Origin: Saururus chinensis
Lineage: Eukaryota; Streptophyta; Magnoliopsida; Piperales; Saururaceae
DNA length: 64,000 bases
Reading direction: 5' to 3'
Assembly: GCA_035235625.1 (NCBI GenBank)
Contig: CP141148.1
Span: forward strand, 25,979,057-26,043,056
Made by a program: the position numbers and the translations under genes. How positions within the stretch are numbered: the first letter of the stretch is position 1; every line of letters starts with the position of its first letter. The notes beneath the pieces were generated by a model. That model worked only from the letters and a program-made list of their open reading frames with translations, was not told where the DNA came from and did no database searches. Shown piece after piece: positions 39,734 through 51,770 of the stretch.

Positions 39734-42700
39734 TTAATTGTCGGCTGGGCCAAATAACAATTCAACGCGGAAAGCAGGGCCAGCAATCGACTTGCCCTTA
39801 TACCCAACTTTGTCTAGATCTGTCAGAGACAACTGCATGAAAACATGAACAGATACATGTCATTTTAAAGGCATAATTCACAATAAATATAGTAGCAAAA
39901 ACATTCAAACAAATAAAATATTATGAGTACAGAATCATCCAACCAGTCCAATAAAAAAGCTGAACTAAACCTAATAGAAGTAAAGGTATCTAAATTTTTT
40001 CATTCATATGAAAAGGAAAACGCCTAATTCATTTACTACAAGAAACAAAAGAATGTCGGAATGAATTCACTGACGAATCTTCAATTAAGTACATATTGTT
40101 TGTGTAAATTTGACCTTGACCATAAGAAGTCATACCTGAAGCAAACTGTTCCCCATGAAATTCGTGTTGAAACAAGCATAGAAGAGACGCCCACCAATCA
40201 TCTTCTCATAAAAGCTGACACGCAGATCTCCTGAGACCTATTTACAAATAAATTTATATGTTTAAAGTTAAGTTAAAATAGCAAACAAACATGTATGAGA
40301 GAGGGAGAGGAGAGAGAGAGTTACTAGCAATGGTGTATCAAAATAGCAGTCAAGATAAGTCTTTTTAATAGGAACATGATGATTTTCTGCATCAGCAATA
40401 GCTGATGCCTCTGCTTCAGGTTTCTCATCCACATAATTGTCAATGAATGGAATATGATACCAAGGGCTATTTGTTCTGTAATGGCCTTTCTTGATCTGTA
40501 AACAACAACTCTTCGCCAATTCCACAGGTGGCTGATACATCTCCCCTGGTACCTGTCAGTAGTTCAACAGCACTGCATGAGGTCCATAGCAAAACACCTA
40601 AAAGTTAACAAGCCTCCAGAGACCAGATAGAGTAGTTGACGAGAGGTTAAGAAGCTAGGTATAGCATCACAATTTGCAGTATTACTGACAAAGTACAGCT
40701 GAAAGCCAACTACATGAAAAGAAGTTCCTCCAGACTACAATAAAGTGGTCAACAAGATCCACAACTACCTCTTGCAGCTCTGAGATAACAAAGAACACAG
40801 AGTCAATGTTAATTGTGTCATAAAGTCGAATCCGCCGCAGATCTCTAGTACGTGGTGCAGGGAGATTCACCTCAGGGATTCTGTTCAATTCTGCCTTTGG
40901 AAATGTCAGTATTCTGTGCCAGTAGTCAACATAGCGTCGCTGGCTCGCTATTGATACCTGCTCAGCACTCATAGTATATTTAGAACAGATGCATACCCAA
41001 AAGATCATGGCTTGCAGCAAGACAATGAATAGAAGCGAACAAGAAAAAATTCTAAACATTAATTTGTATTGCTGATCCTTCTTTTGCTTTTTGCTACTGA
41101 GTCTTACTGACGTGATATTTAACAACATCAATTAATACCAAATATAGAGGTCGCTATAATGTTACTAGCATGCTAACTCCTTGACGCCCACGGTATGTGA
41201 CATCATTCCATTGTTTGCGTTATGGTTGATTTCAACTTCATGTTGCATTCATAAAAGGGCACATCAACCGAAGGCTGACAGTATCAGCACTTGCGTTCAA
41301 TTACACATCCAGCTCAGCACAGGGCTAAACTAAATTTTTTTTTTTTCATGTTTGCTGATACCATTGTCATGAAGCAATGCATTTCTAATTTCAATATTTC
41401 CCTCTTTGAATATTCCAATCAAGCTGTTAATATGAACCAATATTTCTAAACTGCATTTATTATCAGATCACTGGGAAAGTGTGTTATGCTTGATTTGTCA
41501 TCTCCCTGACTAGGAACATACACTAAAAAGGGCAAAAATAACAACCATAAAACTAGAAAACACAGACATGAGCCATGGCCCATGTAGTTAAAGACACCCA
41601 TGCAATTGAGATGACTAATTTAGATATTCATTATTGGATTCATCCAAAATATTATGGTACCTAATTTTGTGTAGAATTCAAACAAAGATAACTTAAACAA
41701 CAGTATTGTCAGTTATATTTCAATTCGCAAAATGTACTGTTACAATAGCCACCATGCAGTATTCATATTCTACAGAAGTGTCTGCTAATAAACTCCATCT
41801 GAAGAACAAGATAATCAAGGAGAAACACTTTCAAAAGATTGCCAAATGGTAGTCAGTGATCTTCAAGAATGTTACTTGGCATGCCAAGATGGTTGTCAGT
41901 AATCTTCAAGAACGTTAGTTGGCATGTCACAATATTATAGCCAATGCAAAGCTGGTAGCTTTTCTTAATGAACTGTGAGTCCTGTTTTAGATTTTACAGC
42001 TAGGCCATAGTAGTGTTTGAGATAGGAATCAGCAAAAAATAAAAAACGCAGAGCCAAGTTGATATGCTCTGTAAAAGAAAATTTCTGTATTTCTCCACAT
42101 CTTATTTTCAGCCACAGTTTCCTATTTCACATTTTTTATATTTTATGTTTATTGACTCTTTTTCTTGCATAGTTGCATGTACACGTTTAAACATCATACA
42201 CTCATCTGTTCTTGAATAATCCCTACTGTAGTGGTAGTACAATGTTTAAGGGGACAGTAGGGACTATAGAGAAACTGAGTTGAAATCCCACCACCACAAG
42301 ACTTAAACATGCGAACCTAAGAAACAAGTGTCGCACACCCTTTACCAATGGACAAAGGGGCTTGACTATGTGATAATCTCATTAAGAAAAAATACAATAA
42401 CCAATGCAATCCTGATGACTTGGATGGGGAAAAGTTTTTGGATTCATGTAATAACAATCATAATGTTTACCCCTTCATTATTGGTTGTTCTCCTCTCTGC
42501 ATATAATTGAAGAGCTTCTTCCGCAGTCATGCCACAGTATACTAGATACGAACAAACCATTAAGCCCGTTCGACCCTTCCCTGCCTGTACAATTTAAGTT
42601 ACAAAAGTTAAGTTCCACGTCACAAAAAGAGAAAGAATACAGCAGCTGCTACAGAGGAAAAATATGCAGCTTTAAGCAATGTTGTTTAGTTGGATGTATA

Positions 42701-45068
42701 AGAGATTCGTAAGTGATAAATAAGGCAATAACTTACTCCTTCCAGTTACAAAAAAAATCAACTTCAAAAGATATAAAAGTACGAATGCTAAGAACAAGTC
42801 AATAGTCTAGTCAACATGAGCCCAGGAATTCTTAACCACACTAAGTGCACCCCAGTCAAAAAAACTAGCTAGCTTGATAATCCTAGGCGTCAAAATTTAA
42901 CTGGGTTATCATAACAGAGCCATTAAATTCAAATGGAAATCTTAAACTACACAGTTAACAAATGTTTGCTCCTCAGAACTCATTCAACCTAATTAACAAT
43001 AACCTCTTGACTCCTGAATATTAGGTTCACACATTCAAATTCACTTCGTTCTAATATTATCTAAACATTTTGATTTGGGTTACTTTTTAAACTGAAGCAT
43101 ACTGTAATATATGGATAACTTGTCAAATCCAGAACCAAACTGTAATATATGGATTCCATCCAAGTGCACACACTATAATATATCTAATTTTAGGCTCAGT
43201 TTGGTTGCAGGGAAACTGAGGGAAAGGAGAGCAAACCATGTGGGCCTTTAGTGAGATCATGGAAGAATGTGGGAGTGATTTGGGAGTCGCAATCCTGTAT
43301 ATAAATGTGGTTTGTGTCCGCTTCAACAAATTCCCCCTCTTAAACCCATGGAGATTTAAGGAGTTTTATAAACGATGGTGGAACTGGAGAAAGTGAAGGG
43401 AATCGAATCTCCTTCCTTTTCCTTGCACCCAAAAAACACTTGAATTTGGATATTACATAGACATGCAGACTGTTTTATTCAAAAAAATAGACCCTCATCA
43501 ACCCAATGCAATTTTAATTGTGTAATGGTTAATACATTCCACTATATGTTTATTGAAAAAAAAAGGACATAGCTTCAAAGAAAACTTTTTTAAAACACAC
43601 AGGACTTGGACATACATATGTACTATTTTTTTTTTTTTTGAGGGAGGGGGAGTGTTGAAGAAAAATACCATGCAATGTATAACTGCTATATTTTGTGGGT
43701 CAGCGGAAAGCCATGCATGTACACTTTCACAAAAGAGCTTGATCATTGACAGAGATGGCACATGGTTGTCATCAAATGGGTACATCTCCACTCGCCCACA
43801 AAAATGTGATGGATTGTAACTTTCTTCTGCACAGAGGTTGTATACCTACACACATACAGTAAATTTTGATAAGTGACATTCAGGCAGTAAATACTTAAGA
43901 CTCACACATGCCCATGAAAGCGGCCTGCATCATATGATAAACATTCACAAGAAACAAAAAATCCTATTAAATTATACTTGATACATTAAACTAATTTTCA
44001 AAAACTCTTTCAACATAATTTCCAACTAAAAGGGATGCCACATAGATCATCCTTGTGATCCCACTGTTCTATACTACATTCCTTCCTTCAATGAGAGGAG
44101 TAAATGGCTTATAAAATACATACTAAGAAAGTAGATAGACTATGAATATGCAAGCATACATTGCCATGTTTTAGTATGAAAAGAGGCAAAACCAGTTAGA
44201 TTGGCAAAATAATAAACTGCATCACGGATGTAAATATTGTTGTGCACGTGTGCACTTGGTTCAGTACTTATCTTTATTTCAGTACATTATTACTTTATTT
44301 TTGTTCCTTAGGCTAGTTTCCCTTATGTTAGTAGTTGACTGTTATTTGTATTCTGTTATGAAACTATAGTGGGTACACTAGTGGACCACGGGCGAGCTAG
44401 GCCCACTAGTGGCATGATTCCCAATGTGGGAGGGTGCGACTCCCCTTAAAGGGTCGTCTCCCTCCTTGGTTAGGCATGCTAATTGAATTCTAATTATTTT
44501 TTCCCCTTTCTTCCTACTTCTTTCCCTTTATCTGCATAGAACTCCTGTGTACTGATTGTGCCCACACCGGGCACAACAAATATATGTATGGAACTGCAAA
44601 ATAAGCTGACTTGATAAATGACAAAGTGAAATTTACCACAAATTATATTACTAAATTAGCTCCATCATCTCAAAAGCCATGTCAGACTGGTTATGAAACT
44701 GCATAAGTCCAACTTAACTTACAGCAGAAGCCACGCCAAGAAACTGCATGGGATAAAAACACAAGGACGCAAGCAGCATATGGTACCTTATAATGGTTAG
44801 AATGCCTCATTTCCAAGACACTTTTCACTTGCCAAAGAGGATTTCGATACATTGCCCTCATGGATTCTGCAGGAAATGACATTGCTAAAATTTTGTCTGT
44901 AATGTAAGACATGTCCAGATCATATCCAGCAATGAGCATTCGCCTCCGTTTCTTTGACACAAGGTTGCGCACGAATCTGGTAAGGCAACTGAGCAGCTTT
45001 TGATGGCCATTGACCCCCACCACACTGTCGACCCTCTCAGGCCCTTGCTTTGAAAATATCCCGCCCGT
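39734..45068 (-). CDS. PTEN1: PTEN1-type lipid/dual-specificity phosphatase, seven coding exons
   Basis: Plant PTEN removes the 3-phosphate of phosphoinositides and can dephosphorylate proteins; Arabidopsis PTEN1 acts in pollen. Coding exons: 45068-44787, 43845-43669, 42584-42471, 40957-40769, 40552-40325, 40237-40136, 39832-39734. All junctions are GT-AG, in frame, giving 396 residues plus stop (Arabidopsis PTEN1 has about 412). The phosphatase domain shows RRRMLIAGYDLDMSYITDKI, the general-acid loop YPFDDNHVP (Asp about 120) and the P-loop HCMAGKGRTG (Cys 152, Arg 158), the latter split by the second intron. A C2 domain follows: LRRIRLYDTINIDSVFFV, YEKMIGGRLFYACFNT, then FRVELLFGPADN and stop. 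The oddity is the start: upstream of a stop-free N-terminus there is no ATG, only ACG at 45068. The residues after it (GGIFSKQGPERVDS) resemble family N-termini. The real start may instead lie in a further upstream exon. Confidence 0.92.
44238..44578 (+). mobile_element. Solo LTR (341 bp) in the first intron of PTEN1
   Basis: It runs from TGTTGTGCACGTG to CCGGGCACAACA, flanked by an exact AATAT duplication (44233-44237 and 44579-44583). The right half resembles the LTR of the Reina-like element at 8.9 kb (CTCCCTCCTTGG, a TTCTAATTATTTTT-like stretch, a CTTCTTCC run, then a CACAACA end). It lies wholly inside the intron 43846-44786, on the strand opposite to the gene. Confidence 0.9.
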
Positions 45069-45532
45069 GGTCGCTTAATTGGGAGAACACTAAGAAAGAT
45101 TCACAAATCCAGAAAGCTGAAAGGAACATATTAACATTCAGAAATCTTTACCACTCTTCACAACATATAACTTGTTAGAGTATAATAGCTCATACTTGTA
45201 TTTGTCTAAACTACCCTCTATAATGAAAAGCTTACTACTAAATACTTTAGAGCAAGAAAGATACAAGCAATTATACTCTAACATCTAAACTATCTCCTAT
45301 AATGTAAAGCTTGATACTAAATACTTAGACATATACAAATATGAGCAAATTATTATACTCTTAGCAATATTCACAAAACTCTTTAGTCTCAAGTAGTTAA
45401 CTTTATGAGTCTAATGGTGAACTCCACTGTTTTTATTTAAAAAATGAGAAGAAAAAAGATGTATAGCTTGAAAACTTAAGCGAGTTAGATAGAGTCAAAA
45501 TTCATGTGCTTTACATAAAGAGCATAACTATT
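45069..45532. other. Region upstream of the first recognised PTEN1 coding exon
   Basis: A plausible splice acceptor (TTCTCCCAATTAAG) ends at about 45074, six bases before the ACG, so this could be intron of a gene with a further upstream leader exon. No ATG-containing exon was found here. Confidence 0.4.
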
Positions 45533-45844
45533 TGTAGAAATGAAGTTGCCTCAAAAGCTCAAGTTGTTAAGGAACAGCCCAACAATGTATATCAAGCCCA
45601 GATTGGCCCAAACAAACAGATTATCCAACACCATCCTGCACGACAAGCATTATTAATGGATGCATATGCATGCACGTGCTCAAAATTCAAAGGCAGGGGC
45701 GATGATCCCGTGCCTCTTAGCTTTGATACCATGTTAGAAGTCAAGTTGCCTCAATAGTTCAAGCTATTAAGGAATAACCCAACAATGTATATCAAGCCCA
45801 GATCGGTCCAAATATACATATGCATACAAACAAATTATCCAACA
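45533..45844 (-). mobile_element. TRIM (terminal-repeat retrotransposon in miniature)
   Basis: Two direct repeats of about 98 and 113 bp (45533-45630 and 45732-45844) share GTTGCCTCAA, CCAACAATGTATATCAAGCC and TTATCCAACA. Read on the minus strand, each LTR starts TGTTGGATAA. Immediately after the right-hand LTR stands TGGTATCAAAGC (45731-45720), a near-perfect tRNA-iMet primer site. Before the left-hand LTR is a short purine-rich run (GCAGGATGG). The interior is only about 100 bp with no coding capacity. The flanking duplication is at best ACTA and imperfect. Confidence 0.85.
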
Positions 45845-46071
45845 ACTACAATCAACACAGACTCGGTTGAAATTATGTACTATTATCGTATATGTCTCTC
45901 GTTTCATATCAATCTTACAGCATTCTACTAAGGTGGTACGCCCTTAATACATTTTCAATTTGGAGCATACATAGATAACAAATTTTTTGCCAGTCCAAAA
46001 AATAAAATTTATTAAGCTTTGAACAGCCAAAAACACCTTTTTATTGAAAATTCATGCATTCGTAGCACATG

Positions 46072-49000
46072 TGTCAGTACCTAGATTTTCAAAACCCTTT
46101 TTACAAGAGTATGAGCTTTAAATCACTTTTCTTTTTTAAAGAAACAATACAAACACTCGATTAACTATAAAGGTGATAAATTGGGCTCACAAACACAAAT
46201 ATCAAAACATATAGTATTACTACATTGCTCCAAAATCCACCAATAAATAGGACTATCCAATGTAAGTGCATTACATCTTATGCAGATTGTTTAATCGTTC
46301 TACTTGTACCCATTGATAATCAATATCAAAATAGATTTCATTAATTATCTCATAAGTCCCTGTTAAATAAGTAATAACCTTATCCTTTGGGCAAACATAC
46401 ACATCATATGTTAACCAAAGTGACAATTGATGCACCCCAACTATGGGCCATCCTTTAAGGGGTACCATCCATGGTGAAACCTTGGAATCTATGAGGAAGT
46501 GTCATCACCCAATCTAGCCTCAAAGGACCTGGTCAAAGCAGAAGGGTTAGGCCCCTACTGAACAAAAATAGTGGTAGACACCAACCATGTAGGATGTCAA
46601 CAAACCCCAACTACATGTAAACTAAATGATCCTATGAAAATTAGTTGTAAGCCCAGCTCACACAGAGCTCCTACCATTGGGAGATGCAACTATACAACCA
46701 TATACACAACTCATCCAATGAGCTAGGACTAAGAATAATCATCCCAAACCCTATTAGTCTCCCTAAGGCTAAGGTGAAATTCCATAACTACCCTTAGTTA
46801 ATTAACCAAGTGAGTTGTCAAGCCCCTATTCAGTCTATGAACTAATCCTAAATCCCAATAAGGATATTTTATTCTTTATCTTAATTAGTTGTTTTCCCCC
46901 AATCCAAAGCCATCAAGTCCCTCCTAATTAATCTTCATTAAGCTCAGCCGAGTGATAAGTTACTAACACATCATTAACTACATGCTTCAAAGAAGTGGGT
47001 CATCTAATAGTTTATAAGCCCACACAAGTCCCAAGAGACAACACTATCATGGCTCAAACCCAATTATAGTATTAGGAAGCCCATTACACTCATTCTTAGG
47101 GCTTAGACTAAACAAATGATGAATTTCAAGCTCAAGACAAGAAATGGTTCCTATGTATCATGATAAGTACATATATACTATATTGGCAGACTCATATACT
47201 ATGTTCTAGTCACATGTACTATATTGCCCATAGTCCTATGGGGAATGAGGGTTCTCCACTTCGTTTTCAACTATTTCGCCTCTAAAGGCCTTCATGTCAC
47301 CTCACTTTATTTTCTAGAGTTTAGGTCCTTGTCCTCTTAAGGGGGTTTCAACTCTCTACCCGTGATTTCATTCATGCAAATGCAGACATGTCCACTAATA
47401 AGGGTGTTTTGTGTCATCCTACTCAAGGTTTTTCTAAATACAATGAGCTCAAGACTAAAGGCTACTCTTCGATGTCATGGACCTGTGGTAACTATTTGGC
47501 ATTTTATGGTGTCATCAAACCCTTAAACTGAGTTTGGTTTACTCATTGGTTCACGCTCAATTATTGGCTTAATGGGATTTTTTCTTAACATGTGGTTTGG
47601 TCTACACCTAGGGTCCACCCTCACTTCTCTCTAGGACTTTTCCTAAATTTTAACTCCACTCACAGGCCCATGAACTGGAGCCCAACTTAGTTTGAACCAT
47701 TAGTAAAATAACAATTTTTGAGTCTCAAGGAATTTTCCCTAAGGTTGAAACTTGGTCAAGACACACTCTTCACACTTCCCCGGTCAATCCATAATTTTGT
47801 ACATTTTCATCACATCTTTCCCTGGAATCTGAGCCACTTCAGTGCTCTTCTTTGTAAAGAACCAGCTCAGACCTGAGCCAAGCTCAGCTCAACAAGGTCT
47901 TGGCAAAAATGAGTTGAATCACCTAAACCCTTGCTTACCCACAACGCGAGTCTACTTCCCACATGGCCTATGGCAATTGGCCTCTGGTGGGAGCAGTGCT
48001 GGCCAACACAGCTAGGCAAAGGATGACCTGGGTCTTGTAGTCAACCGGTGGCCAGCAAGGGTTCCTTTGTGAGCCAAAAGGCTCACCCTTTTCCTTTGTA
48101 ATTGCCGCTAGCGTAGCGCCACAGATGTCGAGGCTTATCAGAGGCGTTGCCACCCAAGCAGCGCAACAACCAACGTTGCAGTGGTGTGGTCTTCACCATT
48201 GCCCACTAGTTGGCCCTCCATGAGCAATTCACCTGTCCTGCCTCCTCTCTACATTCTACTGGCTAGAGCATGGCCACAACTAGCCAGAAACAACCCCAAG
48301 TGAACTGTCGGAAGGTGGTGAACCTAAAGGTGGAGGCCGTGGGCCTCCAAGACCTACTGCGAGGCAAATCCTCTGCCCTCCGACCATGCCTCCCATCAAA
48401 ACGGACCTAGAATGGGTCGACTAGTGCTTGTCCATTTACCAGTGCTAGCAATGGCCACCGGTGCAGCCAGCCATGATCAAGCAGATCAACGCCTACCACC
48501 CAAAATTTCTCCCCTTTCTAATAAATCCAATAAACAAAAAACTTACTACGCATGAAATTATCATCCTGATCATCCACTAAAATTAACTTGAGGCTAGGCT
48601 TCCTACCTCTTAGATCTCTATTCTTCACGCTTCCTCCTCCCCACCTCCGTTGCCAACTATGCCCTTGCTCCGGTTGCCAAGAACTCCATTTCTGATGGTC
48701 CCCTCTCTCTCAAGTACCCAAGAAGCTCCCCTAAATATGTACCCTAGATAGGTATTCATACTAATTGCGATTAGGGTAACTAATCACCTAAGGAATTTGG
48801 GTTAAATCAATCTCCATTAAGCAACCCAATAAGGCCACTTTAACCCAATGTTCATCACTTATTTCGATTGGGCCTACAAAGCTAAGTAAAAGGTCAATTT
48901 ACCATCTAATTCGGGTAAATGGGCTTTGCACGCCTTGTCCAGCTTCAAAAAGTCGTATCTCCCTTATCCGAACTTGGTTTTGCGTTTTCTTGGTGGCATT

Positions 49001-49190
49001 ATGAAGCATTTTCTATCCACTTTCTATCCATAAAGGTCTCATGCTTCCTTGTATTTAGGGAGGTATTCTAGTGACAAGGCCCCAAACTCACAATTTCCCA
49101 CATGGTCAGCTTTGGAAAATGATAAAGCCAAACCTTCAAGTCTTCTTTCAGTAAATGTCTTAGTCAATCTCCTTGTACACACAAAACCCT
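46072..49190 (-). repeat. Second large solo-type gypsy LTR, diverged (right end approximate)
   Basis: It begins TGTCAGTACC, parallel to TGTCACGACC of the 3.6-kb LTR, and stays collinear with it. Shared markers are CACAAA-ACGAATATCAAA-like sequence near 46190, a TTAATTAACCAAG to TCTTAATTAG block at 46795-46890, a GC-rich patch at 47.9-48.5 kb, and TTGGTGGCATTATGAAGC near 48990. The end corresponding to the partner's GTTACA is blurred between 49138 and 49190, so no TSD is claimed. It interrupts the upstream region of PTEN1. No internal coding domain. Confidence 0.7.
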
Positions 49191-51124
49191 ACATGATACA
49201 TAGCTTACGTCTTTCCTCCAATGTTGCAAATGGCCATAGTTGCCCATCTATATATCATAAACAGGTTTCCGTTACTTTATTCCACTTGATGCCACTCCCA
49301 AATTCTTCCGTCATTTATAATTAAATTTATTCTAGTTTCCCTACTTATCCACCTTGGCATTAATATTTCTCCCATACTTTCTTCATGACTGTTAGTAAAC
49401 ATCATGTTCCATAGATATGATCAGCATTATTTTTCTCTCAATTATTTATCCCACAAAACTACCCAAACTAATTAAGAAAACCACCTAAGATTTCATATCG
49501 AAAATTGGGAGTGCCGACTTAATAATGCCTCAAAGTTCAGATATATGTCAGACAATGCACATTGGTTCTGAATGTAATGTAGGAGTAGAGGGTAGGTTTC
49601 CATTAAGTGAGTTGCTAGAATTCTACAAACGATTATACTTCATTTGAACTGAAATTTTTTAGTTTCATCACATTTTATACATTAAAGTCATCCTAATTTC
49701 AGGCATTTTCAGGTCTCATTCCAAGAACAAATATTTAGGGGCTGCTCGTATCTGGACTAAATGCCAAATTCAGTCAACTTTTCTCCCCATTGAAGGCAAT
49801 CTTCCTTACATCTCATGTAAGAGAAATCAGAGAGAAGGTGACTGTAGTGACGCACTACACCATTAGGTAAACAAACTTGAGATCACAAACTACTCCTTAC
49901 CTATGAAGTAATAGTTTTGATGTTTTTTATTATAAAGTAAAATGAACACTGGCATACTTGAAATCGAAGTTTCATGAGTATCTCCAAATATAGGGGAGGT
50001 TCTAATATTTAAAGAACTTACAAATTTAGACAACCATAAATCTAGAATTTTTACAACAAAAATAAATATGTCCCATACCACGAGAGGATAAAATTGAAAG
50101 AATTAAAAACACTAATATATAATATTTACAAAAAGTATAAATCTTCACGATCCAAGTCCTCTCTCACTTAAGGTAGTCAAGGCAGAAAAAGACCATAATC
50201 AATGTATTCATTTTCTGAACGAACCTTGTTCCATACAACAAAAAGATTACATAAAAACAGACCTGTAAAACAAAAGAACCTGAAAGAAGATGACAACGGG
50301 AAGAAGCTTAGACTATTGCAACATAAGTTGCAGATCTCTTTCTCACCTCCTTTCTATCAAATTTTCAAGCAAAGAAGCTTGGACCTACCATCTGATGAAC
50401 ATGGCTTCTCAAAAAACAACATAGAAAAAAAAATCTTAATCAAAATACTCATTTGTTTCATTTCATGAGCTAGCCCAAATCATTTCTTTTGACGGAAAAC
50501 AAGAAATAAAATTAGGTGTATTGAAGTATCAAATATTCTATTTTTTTGTAGTCCAACAGTTTTACTTATCATACATATAATATAAATTCCATCATTCAGC
50601 AAAAAGGGCACACATATAAATTGTAATGAATATACACCAGAAGCATTCCAAGCGACCCAAACAAATTAACCCAGGATGATGGGATATGTTAAGTCCTGTA
50701 AGTCTGAGGTTAAGTATAAGAGGGGGAAAAAAGATACTGAAGAAAAAATAATGAAATTGAAAACTCCAATAATATCATCTCAACCCCTTGTAACCACAAA
50801 CGATCTTATTAACATAGCAACAAGGATAATTTTTAATCTTACAAATACCAAAGAGTAAAAAAAAAATTGCTTCTCATAAAAAAATATAATTACATTAATG
50901 AAAAATCTAGCAGAGATCTCAACAAGAAATGAAATGAGGGAATTTGACATCAAAAGGAAAACAAGACAACATAATTACAATTAAACATAAACTTACAATT
51001 CTAAAACAAGTCTCCTATCTACATTTGCCCATAAATATATTGTTTGCCAGATTTCAAACACAAGACTTTGACAATAATAATTGACACTGTGGAGGCAGCT
51101 AAGCTCGTAAGACAAAAATACTAA
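49191..51124. other. AT-rich sequence, possibly 5' intron or flank of PTEN1
   Basis: Nothing recognisable. Short open frames on both strands lack domain character. Confidence 0.4.
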
Positions 51125-51560
51125 TCATACAGATAAGGTAGCAGCAGAGGAACTGACCCAAATCGGTGGGAATTTTGATATGGGTTTGCAGTTCAAGAGG
51201 TATTGGAGCTGAAAAGCACGATTTCCGGGGTACCCATTTGCCCCAGAAGCAGGGCAGGCTCGGAACAGTACACCCCCAGAAAACGCAGCCAGTCGAACCC
51301 ACCACCTCTCTCTCTCTGTGGGGAAGAAAAGGAGGAGGGGCTGAAGAGAAGATAGGGGAGGTGGGGCGGGTAAATGAATCTCCATTTCTCCCCCGGCCAG
51401 GCGGAGGGACAGAAAAGGAGGTGAGTGAGACATTCCGAGTGCCTGCCTAAATTTGGAGGGGAGTTCCCCACCACGCAATCCTCCCAGCCCTGAGTTTACC
51501 GCAGAATAGGCCGCAGAGTTTGGGCATTGGCTGTGGGGGTGTGTTATCATCTGAAAGGAT
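51125..51560 (-). promoter_or_regulatory. GC-richer single-copy patch, candidate PTEN1 leader exon/promoter
   Basis: This patch is distinctly GC-richer than its surroundings and contains a GA/CT run at 51305-51320. On the minus strand a GTCAGT donor-like site stands near 51153-51158. It does not resemble any repeat here, and it is the first such patch upstream of PTEN1 on that strand. It could equally be the 5' end of another, non-coding transcript. No conserved protein sequence was found in it. Confidence 0.3.
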
Positions 51561-51770
51561 TTTCTGTATTTGTGTGCTGCTGCCTTTCGTAGTCGTCCAA
51601 TGTTCCCAGTTGTTTCACCTCTCCCCTTCCATCACAGTCCCACCCACATTCCCCATTATCGTTATGGACCAAGAAGAGAGACAGGCCCCTCTCTACCTGT
51701 CAGCATAGAAGGCACGGACGAGAGTATCGATGATTAATAATTCGTATAGAAGGCCGATGATACGTTTGGT

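Noticed and set aside
42195..42330. Possible tRNA-derived SINE (TAGTGGTAGTAC and GTTGAAATCCC as A and B boxes) in PTEN1 intron 3
   Set aside because: The B box deviates from consensus, and no poly(A) tail or flanking duplication was found.
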